42,788 nucleotides of DNA from Defluviitaleaceae bacterium (lineage in GTDB: Bacteria; Bacillota; Clostridia; Lachnospirales; WQUN01), in NCBI GenBank assembly GCA_009777845.1, contig WRLD01000003.1:92148-134935 (forward strand), read 5' to 3'. This document shows, piece after piece, positions 31,872-39,690 of this stretch. The number at the start of each line of letters is the position of its first letter. Positions within the stretch are counted from its first letter, which is position 1. The notes under the pieces were generated by a model that was given only the letters and a program-made list of their open reading frames with translations, ran no database searches and had not been told where the DNA came from. A program made the translations under genes and the position numbers.

Positions 31872-33854
31872 ATGAACATAACCGACCTAAAAGGCGTGGG
31901 TACAAAGCGTACCCACGCTTTACAATCCGTGGGGATTTTTTCTGTTGAGGATTTGCTAAACCACTTCCCACGAGATTATGACGACAGAAGCAAGGTAAAA
32001 AAAATAAGCGAGCTAATACCCGAGGCCGTGAATACTATTCGCGGCGTTGTTGCGTTTGAGCCAGAGTCGGCAAATGTCGGTCGTAAAAAATTCTCGTTGA
32101 CGAAGGTCATTATCAAAGACCAAACTGGCGTTTTGGAAATAGTTTGGTTTAACCAGCCATATCTGAAAAAATATTTCAAAAAGGGCAACGAATACATTTT
32201 TACGGGAATGGTTAGGGAAAACGCGAAATTGCAAATGCTCTCGCCCGATTATGAGCCTGCGAGCGAAACCTTGCTTTCGGGCGGACGGATTGTGCCTGTT
32301 TATTCGCCGCCGCCGCAGTTTTCCCAAAAGACGTTCCGCGCCTTGATTTACCAAGCGTTACAGCACGCGGAAACCTTCGAGGAGCGGCTATCCGCCGAAA
32401 TTCGACAAAAATACAAGCTATGCGACCGCGAAACCGCCATACGCAATATCCATTTTCCCGAAAACAACGAGCTTTTCCTAGAAGCGCGGCGGTGCTTGGT
32501 GTTTGAGGAATTGTTTTTTTCACAGCTCGCGCTTTTGCAAATAAAGGCGAATGTACAAGCCGAGCAGGGCATTGTGTTTGCGGCTTTGGACTTCGCGCCG
32601 TTTTTGGCGGCTTTGCCTTTCGCGCCTACGCAGGCACAAGCGCGTGTTATGGCAGAAATTGCAAGCGATACAGGCAACGGAAAACGCATGAACAGGCTAA
32701 TTCAGGGCGATGTAGGCTCGGGCAAAACGGCGGTAGCGTTCGCCGCTATTTTCCTTGCCGCAAAAAACGGCTTCCAGTCCGCATTGATGGCACCTACGGA
32801 CGTTCTCGCGGCGCAGCATTATACGCAGTGCAAGAAGCTGTTCGCGTTATTCGGCTACGAAACAGTGTTTCTCACAGGCGCGAATACGGCTAAGGAAAGA
32901 CGGCAAATACTGCAAAAAATAGAAAACGGCACGGCGAATATAATAATCGGCACTCACGCGCTTATTCAAGAAAAAGTGCAGTATCACAGCCTCGGCTTGT
33001 GTATCACGGACGAACAACACCGTTTTGGGGTAAACCAACGCCTCGCTTTGTCGAAAAAGGGCGTAATAGCTCCCCACGTTTTGGTAATGAGTGCCACGCC
33101 CATTCCACGCACACTGGGGCTAATCCTTTATGGTGATTTAGATATTTCGATTATTAACGAGCTTCCCCCAGGGCGGCAGGAAATAAAAACCTATTGCGTT
33201 AATTCCTCGTACCGTGAAAGACTTTACGCCTTTATTCGCAAGGAAATCGCCGAAGCGCGGCAGGCCTATGTAATTTGCGCAAGGGCGGAGCATGGCGAGG
33301 ACAGCGATGTGCAGAACGTAATAAGCTACACGCAAACGCTTTCCGCCGCGCTTCCCGAAATAAAAATAGCCTACCTGCACGGAAAAATGGGCGACAAGCA
33401 GGAGCTAACCGCCGCGTTTAAGGCAGGCGAAATACAGGTGCTAGTAGCCACAACCGTGGTAGAGGTAGGCATACACGCCGAAAACGCCACGCTAATAATA
33501 GTAGAAAACGCGGAACGCTTCGGGCTGTCACAGCTACATCAGCTCCGCGGACGAGTGGGCCGCGGCACGGCGCAGTCCTACTGCGTTCTTGTCACCGACT
33601 CCAAAAACGAGCAAACACGCGCAAGAATGAAAGCAATGAGCCAAACCTGCGACGGCTTTAAGCTGGCGGAGCTTGACTTGCAGCAGCGCGGGGCGGGCGA
33701 TTTTTTTGGTACGCGCCAGCATGGGCTGCCGTCTTTTAGGGTGGCTAATTTGTATAGTGATTTAGGGGTTTTGGAGGAAGCAAGGGAAGCGGCTCGGGGG
33801 CATAGCCCCTTTTCACCGCTGTACTTTGGTGGGAATATCGTCACGAGCCTTTAA
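31872..33854 (+). CDS. recG: ATP-dependent DNA helicase RecG with altered C-terminus
   Basis: 660 aa from the ATG at 31872 (GGAG upstream). The N-terminal wedge domain binds branched DNA (LKGVGTKRTHALQSVGIFSVEDLLNHFPRDYDDRS; OB fold ~45-135). Helicase motifs include Walker A GDVGSGKT (279-286), DEQH (380-383), MSATPIPRTL, LVATTVVEVGIH and QLRGRVGRG. The last 19 residues (from ~642, RGHSPFSPLYFGGNIVTSL) come from an inserted terminator-like repeat, replacing the ~25-30 residues usually following DLGVLEEAREAA. The helicase core is intact, so function is probably kept. RecG regresses stalled forks and processes Holliday junctions. Confidence 0.95.
   Translation: MNITDLKGVGTKRTHALQSVGIFSVEDLLNHFPRDYDDRSKVKKISELIPEAVNTIRGVVAFEPESANVGRKKFSLTKVIIKDQTGVLEIVWFNQPYLKKYFKKGNEYIFTGMVRENAKLQMLSPDYEPASETLLSGGRIVPVYSPPPQFSQKTFRALIYQALQHAETFEERLSAEIRQKYKLCDRETAIRNIHFPENNELFLEARRCLVFEELFFSQLALLQIKANVQAEQGIVFAALDFAPFLAALPFAPTQAQARVMAEIASDTGNGKRMNRLIQGDVGSGKTAVAFAAIFLAAKNGFQSALMAPTDVLAAQHYTQCKKLFALFGYETVFLTGANTAKERRQILQKIENGTANIIIGTHALIQEKVQYHSLGLCITDEQHRFGVNQRLALSKKGVIAPHVLVMSATPIPRTLGLILYGDLDISIINELPPGRQEIKTYCVNSSYRERLYAFIRKEIAEARQAYVICARAEHGEDSDVQNVISYTQTLSAALPEIKIAYLHGKMGDKQELTAAFKAGEIQVLVATTVVEVGIHAENATLIIVENAERFGLSQLHQLRGRVGRGTAQSYCVLVTDSKNEQTRARMKAMSQTCDGFKLAELDLQQRGAGDFFGTRQHGLPSFRVANLYSDLGVLEEAREAARGHSPFSPLYFGGNIVTSL
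33796..33853 (+). repeat. Terminator-like repeat unit forming the recG 3' end
   Basis: GGGGGCATAGCCCC-TTTTCACCG to TTTGGTGGGAATATCGTCACGAGCCTTT. The unit is in frame with recG and supplies its stop codon. Confidence 0.88.
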
Positions 33855-33861
33855 AGATAAT

Positions 33862-33890
33862 GGAACGCGGATTCGCTCGTACAAAAACCC
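33862..33890. repeat. GGATTC-type arm before element copy 5
   Basis: AACGCGGATTCGCTCG followed by AAAACCCACGTTCCACGCCCTT, the standard left neighbour of the double-palindrome element (also at 35100-35146 and 35400-35463). Confidence 0.7.
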
Positions 33891-33905
33891 ACGTTCCACG
33901 CCCTT

Positions 33906-34022
33906 GTAGGGGACGGATTTATCCGTCCCGAGGTACGACCGCTTGTCAATATAGAACGGCTACATACAGGACGGCTAAATTCAAAACGAGGCAATCTCGG
34001 GAGGGATAAATCCCTCCCCTAC
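33906..34022. repeat. Double-palindrome element, copy with covaried right arm
   Basis: 117 bp. The left palindrome is GGGACGGAT..ATCCGTCCC as elsewhere, but the right one is GGGAGGGAT..ATCCCTCCC: both sides changed, preserving the local hairpin though no longer matching the left end perfectly. Confidence 0.85.
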
Positions 34023-34069
34023 AGGTAGCCGTCACGACAACCACACAAAACCAAAACATGTAAATCAAA

Positions 34070-34182
34070 CACGGATTTAACGGATTTACGCAGATTTACG
34101 CGGATTTTTTCGGGCTTGGCGTATTTTCGTGGATTTTCGTGGATTTTCCCACGAGTCAATCCGCAAAATCCACGTTCAATGC
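34070..34182. repeat. GGATTT-type repeats upstream of hicAB
   Basis: Series of CACGGATTTAACGG, ACGCGGATTTT and GTGGATTTTCGTGG units, then the opposite-strand CAATCCGCAAAATCCACG. The 33855-34249 gap contains only these repeats and the hicAB promoter. Confidence 0.8.
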
Positions 34183-34196
34183 CCTTGTAGGGGGTA

Positions 34197-34225
34197 TTGC
34201 CTACGTAGTGTATACGTAGTACAAT
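34197..34225 (+). promoter_or_regulatory. hicAB promoter with embedded operator palindrome
   Basis: TTGCCT (34197-34202), 17-nt spacer, TACAAT (34220-34225). The spacer is filled by a perfect palindrome CTACGTA-gtgta-TACGTAG (34201-34219), the likely HicB operator, placed to block RNA polymerase. Confidence 0.75.
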
Positions 34226-34249
34226 AGGGACACGTAAGGAGGGAACGCA

Positions 34250-34435
34250 GTGAAAGTAAGCGAATTGACAAGGTTGGCAAAAAGACATGGTTGTCACATA
34301 AAAAGACATGGTGCGGAACACGATATATGGATAAACCCGAAAACTGGAAGCACAGCGAGTATACCCCGACACCATAGTAAGGAAGTCGCTACTGGCACGG
34401 CTAAGAATATTATCAAGGAATTAGGACTTAAATAA
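34250..34435 (+). CDS. hicA: HicA-family mRNA interferase toxin
   Basis: 61 aa starting at GTG with AAGGAGGG 6 nt upstream. It has the double-stranded RNA-binding-like fold of HicA: VSELTRLAKRHGCHIKRHGAEHDIWINPKTGSTASIPRHHSKEVATGTAKNIIKELGL. The His in RHGAEHDIW corresponds to the catalytic histidine region of the family, and IPRH-KEV is the conserved basic segment. It cleaves mRNA independent of the ribosome. It precedes hicB by 38 nt, the usual order, and appears intact. Confidence 0.93.
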   Translation: MKVSELTRLAKRHGCHIKRHGAEHDIWINPKTGSTASIPRHHSKEVATGTAKNIIKELGLK

Positions 34436-34473
34436 TCTACGCATACCCTTAATTGTGAAAGGATTGTTTCATT

Positions 34474-34887
34474 ATGAAATACGCATACACAGCAGTATTA
34501 ACGCCCGAGGACAATGGCATGGTTAGTGTCGATTTTCCCGACATAAAAGGGTGCTATACAAGCGGTAATGATGTGGCAGATGCCGTATATATGGCACAGG
34601 ACGTACTTTGCCTAGCCTTGTACGATATGGAGCAGGACGGCGAACCCCTGCCCGAAGCAAGCAAGCCATGCGATATTAAAACCCTTGGCGACCAGTTTAA
34701 GAGCGTTGTCGCTGTTGATACCGAATTTTACCATAGATTTTATAGCAATAAGCTAGTTAAAAAAACTCTAAATATCCCCATGTGGCTTAACGAGCAAGCG
34801 GTGCGTGCAGGGCTTAATTTTTCTGGCATTTTGCAAGACGCGCTAAAGGCACAGCTGCATATCGGGGACGGTACGACAAACGCATGA
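34474..34887 (+). CDS. hicB: HicB-family antitoxin
   Basis: 137 aa. The N-terminal partially degraded RNase-H-like domain has YTAVLTPEDNGMVSVDFPDIKGCYTSGNDVADAVYMAQDVLCLALYDMEQDGEPLPEAS. The C-terminal ribbon-helix-helix-like domain (KTLNIPMWLNEQAVRAGLNFSGILQDALKAQL) should bind the palindrome at 34201. The ATG has a GAAAGG site upstream. Its final residues (GTTNA and stop) are written in the ACGACAAACGCATGA module of the adjoining repeat, so repeat and gene end are fused. Confidence 0.93.
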   Translation: MKYAYTAVLTPEDNGMVSVDFPDIKGCYTSGNDVADAVYMAQDVLCLALYDMEQDGEPLPEASKPCDIKTLGDQFKSVVAVDTEFYHRFYSNKLVKKTLNIPMWLNEQAVRAGLNFSGILQDALKAQLHIGDGTTNA

Positions 34888-34904
34888 AGCTGAGGCGTGT
34901 GAAT

Positions 34905-35127
34905 TAAACGCGGATTTAACGGATTCACTCAGATTTCACGGATTTCCCACGAACGAATCCGCAAAATCCGCGTAAATCCGTTAAATCCGTGTTTTATGTT
35001 TCTTAAAATCCATGTGAACCCGTTAAAACACAAAACCAAAACATACAAATCAAACACGGATTTAACGGATTTTCACAGATTTACGCGGATTCGTTCGTGC
35101 AAAAATCCGCGTTCCGTAATCCGTCAA
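34905..35127. repeat. GGATTT-type repeats, two inverted pairs
   Basis: Blocks at 34905-35000 and 35052-35127 with facing GGATTT and AAATCC series, joined by ACACAAAACCAAAACATACAAATC, a version of the common module. Part of the gene-free 34888-35800 stretch. Confidence 0.8.
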
Positions 35128-35146
35128 ATCCACACTCCACGCCCTT

Positions 35147-35257
35147 GTAGGGGACGGATTTATCCGTCCCGAGGTACGCACGTTCGTCAATTAGAAGCGA
35201 GCAACGTCCATTAACGCAGAGCTAGGTAACCTCGGGACGGATAAATCCGTCCCCTAC
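35147..35257. repeat. Double-palindrome element, copy 6
   Basis: 111 bp with standard ends and centre CGCACGTTCGTCAATTAG and AACGTCCATTAACGCAGAGC. The flank is CGCCCTT on the left and AGGTAGCCGTCACC on the right. Confidence 0.88.
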
Positions 35258-35463
35258 AGGTAGCCGTCACCAAATCCAAATCACGCCAAACCAAAACCAA
35301 ACCAACACAACAACCACACAAAACCAAAACATGCAAATCAAACACGGATTTAACGGATTTTCACGGATTACGCGGATTCGTTCGTGCAAAAATCCACGCT
35401 CCACGCCCTATCCGCAAAATCCACGCTCCACGCCTATCCGCAAAATCCACGCCCCACTCCCTT

Positions 35464-35575
35464 GTAGGGGACGGATTTATCCGTCCCGAGGTACGCACGT
35501 TCGTCAATTCGGGGACGAGCAACGTACATTAACGCAGAGCTAGGCAACCTCGGGAGGGATAAATCCGTCCCCTAC
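35464..35575. repeat. Double-palindrome element, copy 7, half-covaried
   Basis: 112 bp. The right palindrome reads GGGAGGGAT..ATCCGTCCC: only one side is changed, an intermediate between the standard copies and the copy at 33906. GGATTT-type units and two CAAAATCCACGC repeats (35339-35460) precede it. Confidence 0.85.
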
Positions 35576-35611
35576 AGGTAGCCGTCACCAAGCCCAAATC
35601 ACGCCAAACCA

Positions 35612-35717
35612 ACCCAAACCCAAACCCAAACCCAAACCCAAACCCAAACCCAAACCCAAACCCAAACCCAAACCCAAACCCAAACCCAAACCCAAACCCA
35701 AACCCAAACCCAAACCC
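35612..35717. repeat. Telomere-like hexamer array (CCCAAA)n
   Basis: About 17 nearly perfect copies of CCCAAA on the plus strand (TTTGGG on the other) over ~105 bp. It grows out of degenerate CCAAACC text after element copy 7. It ends 30 bp before the promoter of the GIY-YIG gene. Confidence 0.95.
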
Positions 35718-35746
35718 CTACAATCAACACCATCTCACGCTCCGTA

Positions 35747-35775
35747 TTGCATATGCATTTAATAAAGGTTAAAAT
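35747..35775 (+). promoter_or_regulatory. Promoter of the GIY-YIG gene
   Basis: TTGCAT (35747-35752), 17-nt spacer, TAAAAT (35770-35775). ATGCATATGCAT-like symmetry overlaps the -35 box. Confidence 0.65.
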
Positions 35776-35800
35776 ACATGCGATATTTAATTAAAGGTCG

Positions 35801-36646
35801 GTGAATGATGTGGCAACCCCATTACTGCTAAATAGATTACTTAATTTAACCCAAGACGAATTAAACAGAACGAAAGTCAAATTTAATCTACACAATGGCG
35901 GTGGAATTTCCCAAATTGAAACCTATCTAAAAAATCCCGATGCTGTTAATATTTCCTCTATTTTTTGGAGGCAGAAAAGACGATATTTTAACGTAGGCGA
36001 AATTGTAATATCCCTTGTGCAGATGTCTTGGGACACATGGCTTCTTGCGACAGTAAAAGAAGTTACTCGTGAATTGGGGGTAATTGACGGAATAAACTAT
36101 GACGGTATTGAGGTAGAAGCGTGCCAACCATATTTAGGTCGTGTAGTAATAAAATATCGGAAAACTCAACAAACCGCCGTTCGTCATGCAAACAACATAA
36201 TTGATAAGCTGGAAGTTTTACAGGTTTTGCCAAGCATTTATGACGGCGACGATTTTCCAGGCTATGACAAGGTTCGTTTATCATACGAACAACTAGCCGC
36301 AATAATTCAAAGACGAAAACAGGATTGGGTCGCTGCTTTGGAAAACCAAAAAGCCGTTTATTTGATTGCAGATAAAGAAAGCGGAAAACAATATGTCGGG
36401 TCGGCATATGGGGAAAATGGCATGTTATTAAAACGGTGGACAGACTATGTACATAATGGACATGGCGGAAATAAACTTCTAAAAGAGGTTATTAACAACC
36501 TTGGATTCGATTATATTAAAAATAATTTTCAATACTCAATTTTAGAAAACTATAATGCCCGAACAGACAAGCGTATTCTTTTGGAAAGAGAATCGTGGTG
36601 GAAAGAAACCCTTGGGAGCAGGGTATTTGGATTGAACGCGAACTGA
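35801..36646 (+). CDS. GIY-YIG nuclease-family protein with unknown N-terminal domain
   Basis: 281 aa starting at GTG with AAAGG upstream. Residues 184-275 form a GIY-YIG domain: AVYLIADKESGKQYVGSAYG (the GIY and YVG strands), LLKRWTDYVHNGHGGNKLLKEV with Arg212, and LLERESWWKETLGSR with Glu262 as the metal-binding residue. The N-terminal ~180 residues are soluble and not recognised. Such single-gene nucleases occur in restriction, defence or mobile contexts. The composition is more AT-rich than the neighbours and it stands alone with its own promoter, suggesting acquisition. Confidence 0.82.
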   Translation: MNDVATPLLLNRLLNLTQDELNRTKVKFNLHNGGGISQIETYLKNPDAVNISSIFWRQKRRYFNVGEIVISLVQMSWDTWLLATVKEVTRELGVIDGINYDGIEVEACQPYLGRVVIKYRKTQQTAVRHANNIIDKLEVLQVLPSIYDGDDFPGYDKVRLSYEQLAAIIQRRKQDWVAALENQKAVYLIADKESGKQYVGSAYGENGMLLKRWTDYVHNGHGGNKLLKEVINNLGFDYIKNNFQYSILENYNARTDKRILLERESWWKETLGSRVFGLNAN

Positions 36647-36756
36647 AAACTTATGTAAACTCACCCCATAACAATTCCCATAGCAATCCCAACAAATATA
36701 TGCTACACTACTACCAACTACCAACCACCACCCCAACCCCCAAGGAGTGAAACCCC

Positions 36757-37656
36757 ATGCCAGGCTTCCTAACGCACTACATAGCAGGAAAGACCGCCCT
36801 GCAAGCCACGCTACATTCCACGCCACAGCTACACCAAGCCATTGCCCCATACGAACAGCTATACAACCTAGGCACGCTAGGCCCGGACGTATTCTTTTAT
36901 TATTTCCCTAGCCAAATATTGAAGCGTTCCCGCGGGCTGGCGCAGGAAATGCACCAAGGGGGCATGGGCTTGCTTATAGAACAGCTTGCGTGTACCGCTA
37001 GGCAAGCCGAGGGGCAGGAGCGGGACATTATTTTTGCGTACATGGGCGGATTTTTGATGCACTATGTCTTAGATTGCCATATTCACCCATATATATATGC
37101 GCGTTCGTTTAAGCGCGGAAACGTAAAAATTGTCAATTCGCTAAAGCACCGCAGATTTGAGAGCGCGTTAGACGACGCGTTGTTGGGCTTGATTTGTGAC
37201 GAAAAGCCAGCAGGGGTCAAGCAGTGGCAGTTAATCAACGCCGAAGGGCACAGTATCGCCGTTTCCGCGGAAGCGTTACGCCGTGGGCTTGCAGGTGTAT
37301 ATAAAAGGAAGGTATCCGTGCAAACAATCCAGCGCGCGTTAAAATTTACCATACACGCGACAAAGGTTATTTGTTCCAAGAATATAGACAAGCTCACGGA
37401 AACAATTATTTTGCGTGAACCAACAGCCGTAGGCGACTGCGACTGCTTAAACATGAAAAAAACGCCGTGGCGTACGCCGTGGCCGTCCGAAATGTGCAAC
37501 GATAGCTTTATGGAGCGGTACAGCCTTGCGTTGGACGAGGGAATAAGCATACTCGAATCGCTTTATGCCTTTGTGTACAACGGCGAGGTACAGCCGTTTG
37601 TAATCGCAAATAAGCTAGGCAATCGTTCGCTTAAAACAGGGCAGCAATGCGCGTAG
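36757..37656 (+). CDS. Zinc-dependent phospholipase C-like protein
   Basis: 299 aa. The N-terminal ~150 residues match the zinc-dependent phospholipase C/S1-P1-like helical fold: MPGFLTHYIAGK (His7), GTLGPDVFFY (Asp44), and MGGFLMHYVLDCHIHPYIY (His102, Asp106, His108, His110), candidates for zinc ligands. There is no signal peptide, unlike secreted clostridial PLC, so an intracellular hydrolase is more likely. The rest is helical with no motif. The ATG has AAGGAG 9 nt upstream. It overlaps the flavoprotein gene by 10 nt. Confidence 0.82.
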   Translation: MPGFLTHYIAGKTALQATLHSTPQLHQAIAPYEQLYNLGTLGPDVFFYYFPSQILKRSRGLAQEMHQGGMGLLIEQLACTARQAEGQERDIIFAYMGGFLMHYVLDCHIHPYIYARSFKRGNVKIVNSLKHRRFESALDDALLGLICDEKPAGVKQWQLINAEGHSIAVSAEALRRGLAGVYKRKVSVQTIQRALKFTIHATKVICSKNIDKLTETIILREPTAVGDCDCLNMKKTPWRTPWPSEMCNDSFMERYSLALDEGISILESLYAFVYNGEVQPFVIANKLGNRSLKTGQQCA

Positions 37657-38882
37657 GGGTAGTAGGCGGAGGCGCGGCAGGTATGCTTGCGGCGGCTACA
37701 GCGGCAGAAAACGGCGCGAGCGTTATATTGTTGGAAAAAAACGAAAAACTAGGCAAAAAGCTGTATATCACGGGCAAGGGTCGCTGTAATATCACAAACG
37801 ACACCGACGTGCAGGGCTTGCTCGCCCATGTGCTGACTAATCCGCGGTTTTTGAATAGCGCGTTTTACAATTTTGACAGCCGCGCGCTTATGGGCTACGA
37901 GGCGTTTAAGGGCGTGCCGTTTAAAACGGAGCGCGGCGGACGGGTTTTCCCAGAAAGTGACAAGGCAGACGATATTAACAAGGCATTGGAACAACACCTA
38001 CGCGGCCTAAACGTAAAAATCAAGCTAAATACGGCTGTGAAAAAAATTGCCGCCGTTGAAAACGCCTTTGAAATAGTCACAAGCGGCAGGACGGAAAGGG
38101 TAAACGCCGTAATAATCGCTACTGGGGGGCTTTCCTATCCGTCCACTGGCTCTACAGGTGACGGCTATGCGTTCGCAAGGGGCTTTAGCCATGCGGTTAC
38201 GGACGTGTACCCATCGCTCGTGCCGCTTATTACCGCGGAAAAATGGGTAGCCGACCTAGAGGGGCTTAGCCTAAAAAATGTGCGTTGCATAGCCAAAATT
38301 TCTGGTAAAATAGTGTACGAGGAAACAGGCGAAATGCTGTTTACGCATAGCGGCGTAAGCGGGCCGATTATTTTGAGGGCTAGCGCGTTTTTGTGTTCGC
38401 GGCTACAGGACAAGCCAATAATTACCATAGACTTAAAGCCTGCGCTTACCCATGAACAGCTAGACGCGCGTATTCTCCGCGATTTTTCCCAAATACAAAA
38501 CAGGAATTTCATAAACGCGCTTGACGCGCTTTTGCCCAAGCGGTTAATCGAAACGGTCGTGTCGCTTTCCGAAATTCCGCCGGAAAAAAAGGTAAACACA
38601 ATCACGCGCGCCGAGCGTTTGGTTGTGGTTAATATTCTAAAGGGGCTTACGCTTACGCCCACCGCCACGGCGGGCTTTAAGGAAGCCATTATCACAAAGG
38701 GCGGCGTAGATGTGCGTGAAATAAACCCGTCCAGTCTAATGTCCAAGAAGCAAGCAGGCGTTTTTTTCGCAGGCGAGGTACTGGACGTGGACGCTATGAC
38801 AGGCGGCTTCAATCTGCAAATTGCGTTTTCTACAGGGCGGCTGGCAGGGCTTGGGGCTTCACGTTTTTGCCGCATTGATTAA
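37647..38882 (+). CDS. HI0933/YhiN family FAD-dependent flavoprotein
   Basis: 411 aa. The FAD-binding Rossmann motif is at the very N-terminus (VGVVGGGAAGMLAAATAAENGASVILLEKNEKLGKKLYITGKGRCNITN). It is followed by ATGGLSYPSTGSTGDGYAFA, LFTHSGVSGPIIL and the C-terminal FFAGEVLDVDAMTGGFNLQIAFSTGRLAG. The family is widespread; its members are predicted oxidoreductases, some linked to tRNA or flavin reduction, but the substrate is not established. It is coupled to the phospholipase-like gene and followed after 16 nt by cmk, a common neighbour in Firmicutes. Confidence 0.93.
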   Translation: MRVGVVGGGAAGMLAAATAAENGASVILLEKNEKLGKKLYITGKGRCNITNDTDVQGLLAHVLTNPRFLNSAFYNFDSRALMGYEAFKGVPFKTERGGRVFPESDKADDINKALEQHLRGLNVKIKLNTAVKKIAAVENAFEIVTSGRTERVNAVIIATGGLSYPSTGSTGDGYAFARGFSHAVTDVYPSLVPLITAEKWVADLEGLSLKNVRCIAKISGKIVYEETGEMLFTHSGVSGPIILRASAFLCSRLQDKPIITIDLKPALTHEQLDARILRDFSQIQNRNFINALDALLPKRLIETVVSLSEIPPEKKVNTITRAERLVVVNILKGLTLTPTATAGFKEAIITKGGVDVREINPSSLMSKKQAGVFFAGEVLDVDAMTGGFNLQIAFSTGRLAGLGASRFCRID

Positions 38883-38898
38883 AATAGGAGTGAGCTGC

Positions 38899-39579
38899 AT
38901 GGAAAATACTGGCAAAAAGGGCTTTGCGATAGCCATAGACGGGCCTGTGGGCGTAGGAAAAAGCACAACGGCACAGCTTGTGGCGCGCGAATTAAATATG
39001 ACATATATCGACACTGGCGCAATGTACCGCGCTGTGGCGTTGTATCAGCTAGAAAATGGGCTTGACCCGCATAATTCGCAGGAGTTGGAAGGCTCGCTCG
39101 CGCAGATTAAAATAGACATGGACAACGAAAACGGCGTACAGCGTGTTTTTTTGAATGGGCGTGATGTGTCCGCCCTGATTAGAACGCAGGAGGTGGCGCA
39201 GGCCGCATCAGTTGTGGCGGTAAATATGAAGGTACGCGAAAAGCTGGTTAATCAGCAGCGTGAAATAGCCGCCGCGCGCTCTGTCGTGATGGACGGGCGC
39301 GACATAGGCTCGCATGTTTTGCCGCACGCGCAGGTGAAAATCTATCTCGACGCAAGCATAGAAACACGCGCAACACGCCGCACAAAGGAGCTGCTGGCAA
39401 AAAACCAGCCTGCCGATTACCAAACAATATACGAGGAAACAAAAATGCGTGACGAGCGCGACAAAACGCGCGAATTGAACCCACTGGTACGTGCGGCGGA
39501 CGCGGTTTATATTGATACTGGGGAGATGACGGCGTTGGAGGCGGTGGGGGTTATTGTTGGGATATGTAGGGGGGCATAG
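38899..39579 (+). CDS. cmk: Cytidylate kinase
   Basis: 226 aa from the ATG at 38899 (AGGAG 8 nt upstream). P-loop GPVGVGKST (15-23), DTGAMYRAVAL, the CMP-binding MDGRDIGSHVLPHAQVKIYLDASIETRATRR and the lid EETKMRDERDKTRELNPLVRAADAVYIDT are all present. It phosphorylates CMP and dCMP with ATP. The final residues (..GICRGA) and stop are written in a terminator-like repeat; the usual family end is close by, so little is lost. In relatives lytB/ispH or rpsA often follows, but not here. Confidence 0.96.
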   Translation: MENTGKKGFAIAIDGPVGVGKSTTAQLVARELNMTYIDTGAMYRAVALYQLENGLDPHNSQELEGSLAQIKIDMDNENGVQRVFLNGRDVSALIRTQEVAQAASVVAVNMKVREKLVNQQREIAAARSVVMDGRDIGSHVLPHAQVKIYLDASIETRATRRTKELLAKNQPADYQTIYEETKMRDERDKTRELNPLVRAADAVYIDTGEMTALEAVGVIVGICRGA

Positions 39580-39670
39580 CCCCTTTTCACCGCTGGGCTT
39601 TGGTGGGAATGTCGTCACGAGCCTTTAGGGTGTTGTCACCTTGGTGGGAATGTCGTCTGCGAGCCTTTGG
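39569..39670 (+). repeat. Terminator-like repeat, one unit plus degenerate second, at the cmk end
   Basis: GGGGGGCATAGCCCC-TTTTCACCG to TTTGGTGGGAATGTCGTCACGAGCCTTT, then a degenerate unit TTGGTGGGAATGTCGTCTGCGAGCCTTTGGGGC. The cmk stop TAG lies in the hairpin loop. Confidence 0.85.
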
Positions 39671-39690
39671 GGCGTTGTCACTTAAAAAAT

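Noticed and set aside
35612..35717. CCCAAA array as a sign of a linear replicon end or eukaryotic contamination
   Set aside because: It is internal, flanked on both sides by bacterial genes and by the same repeats found elsewhere in the window.
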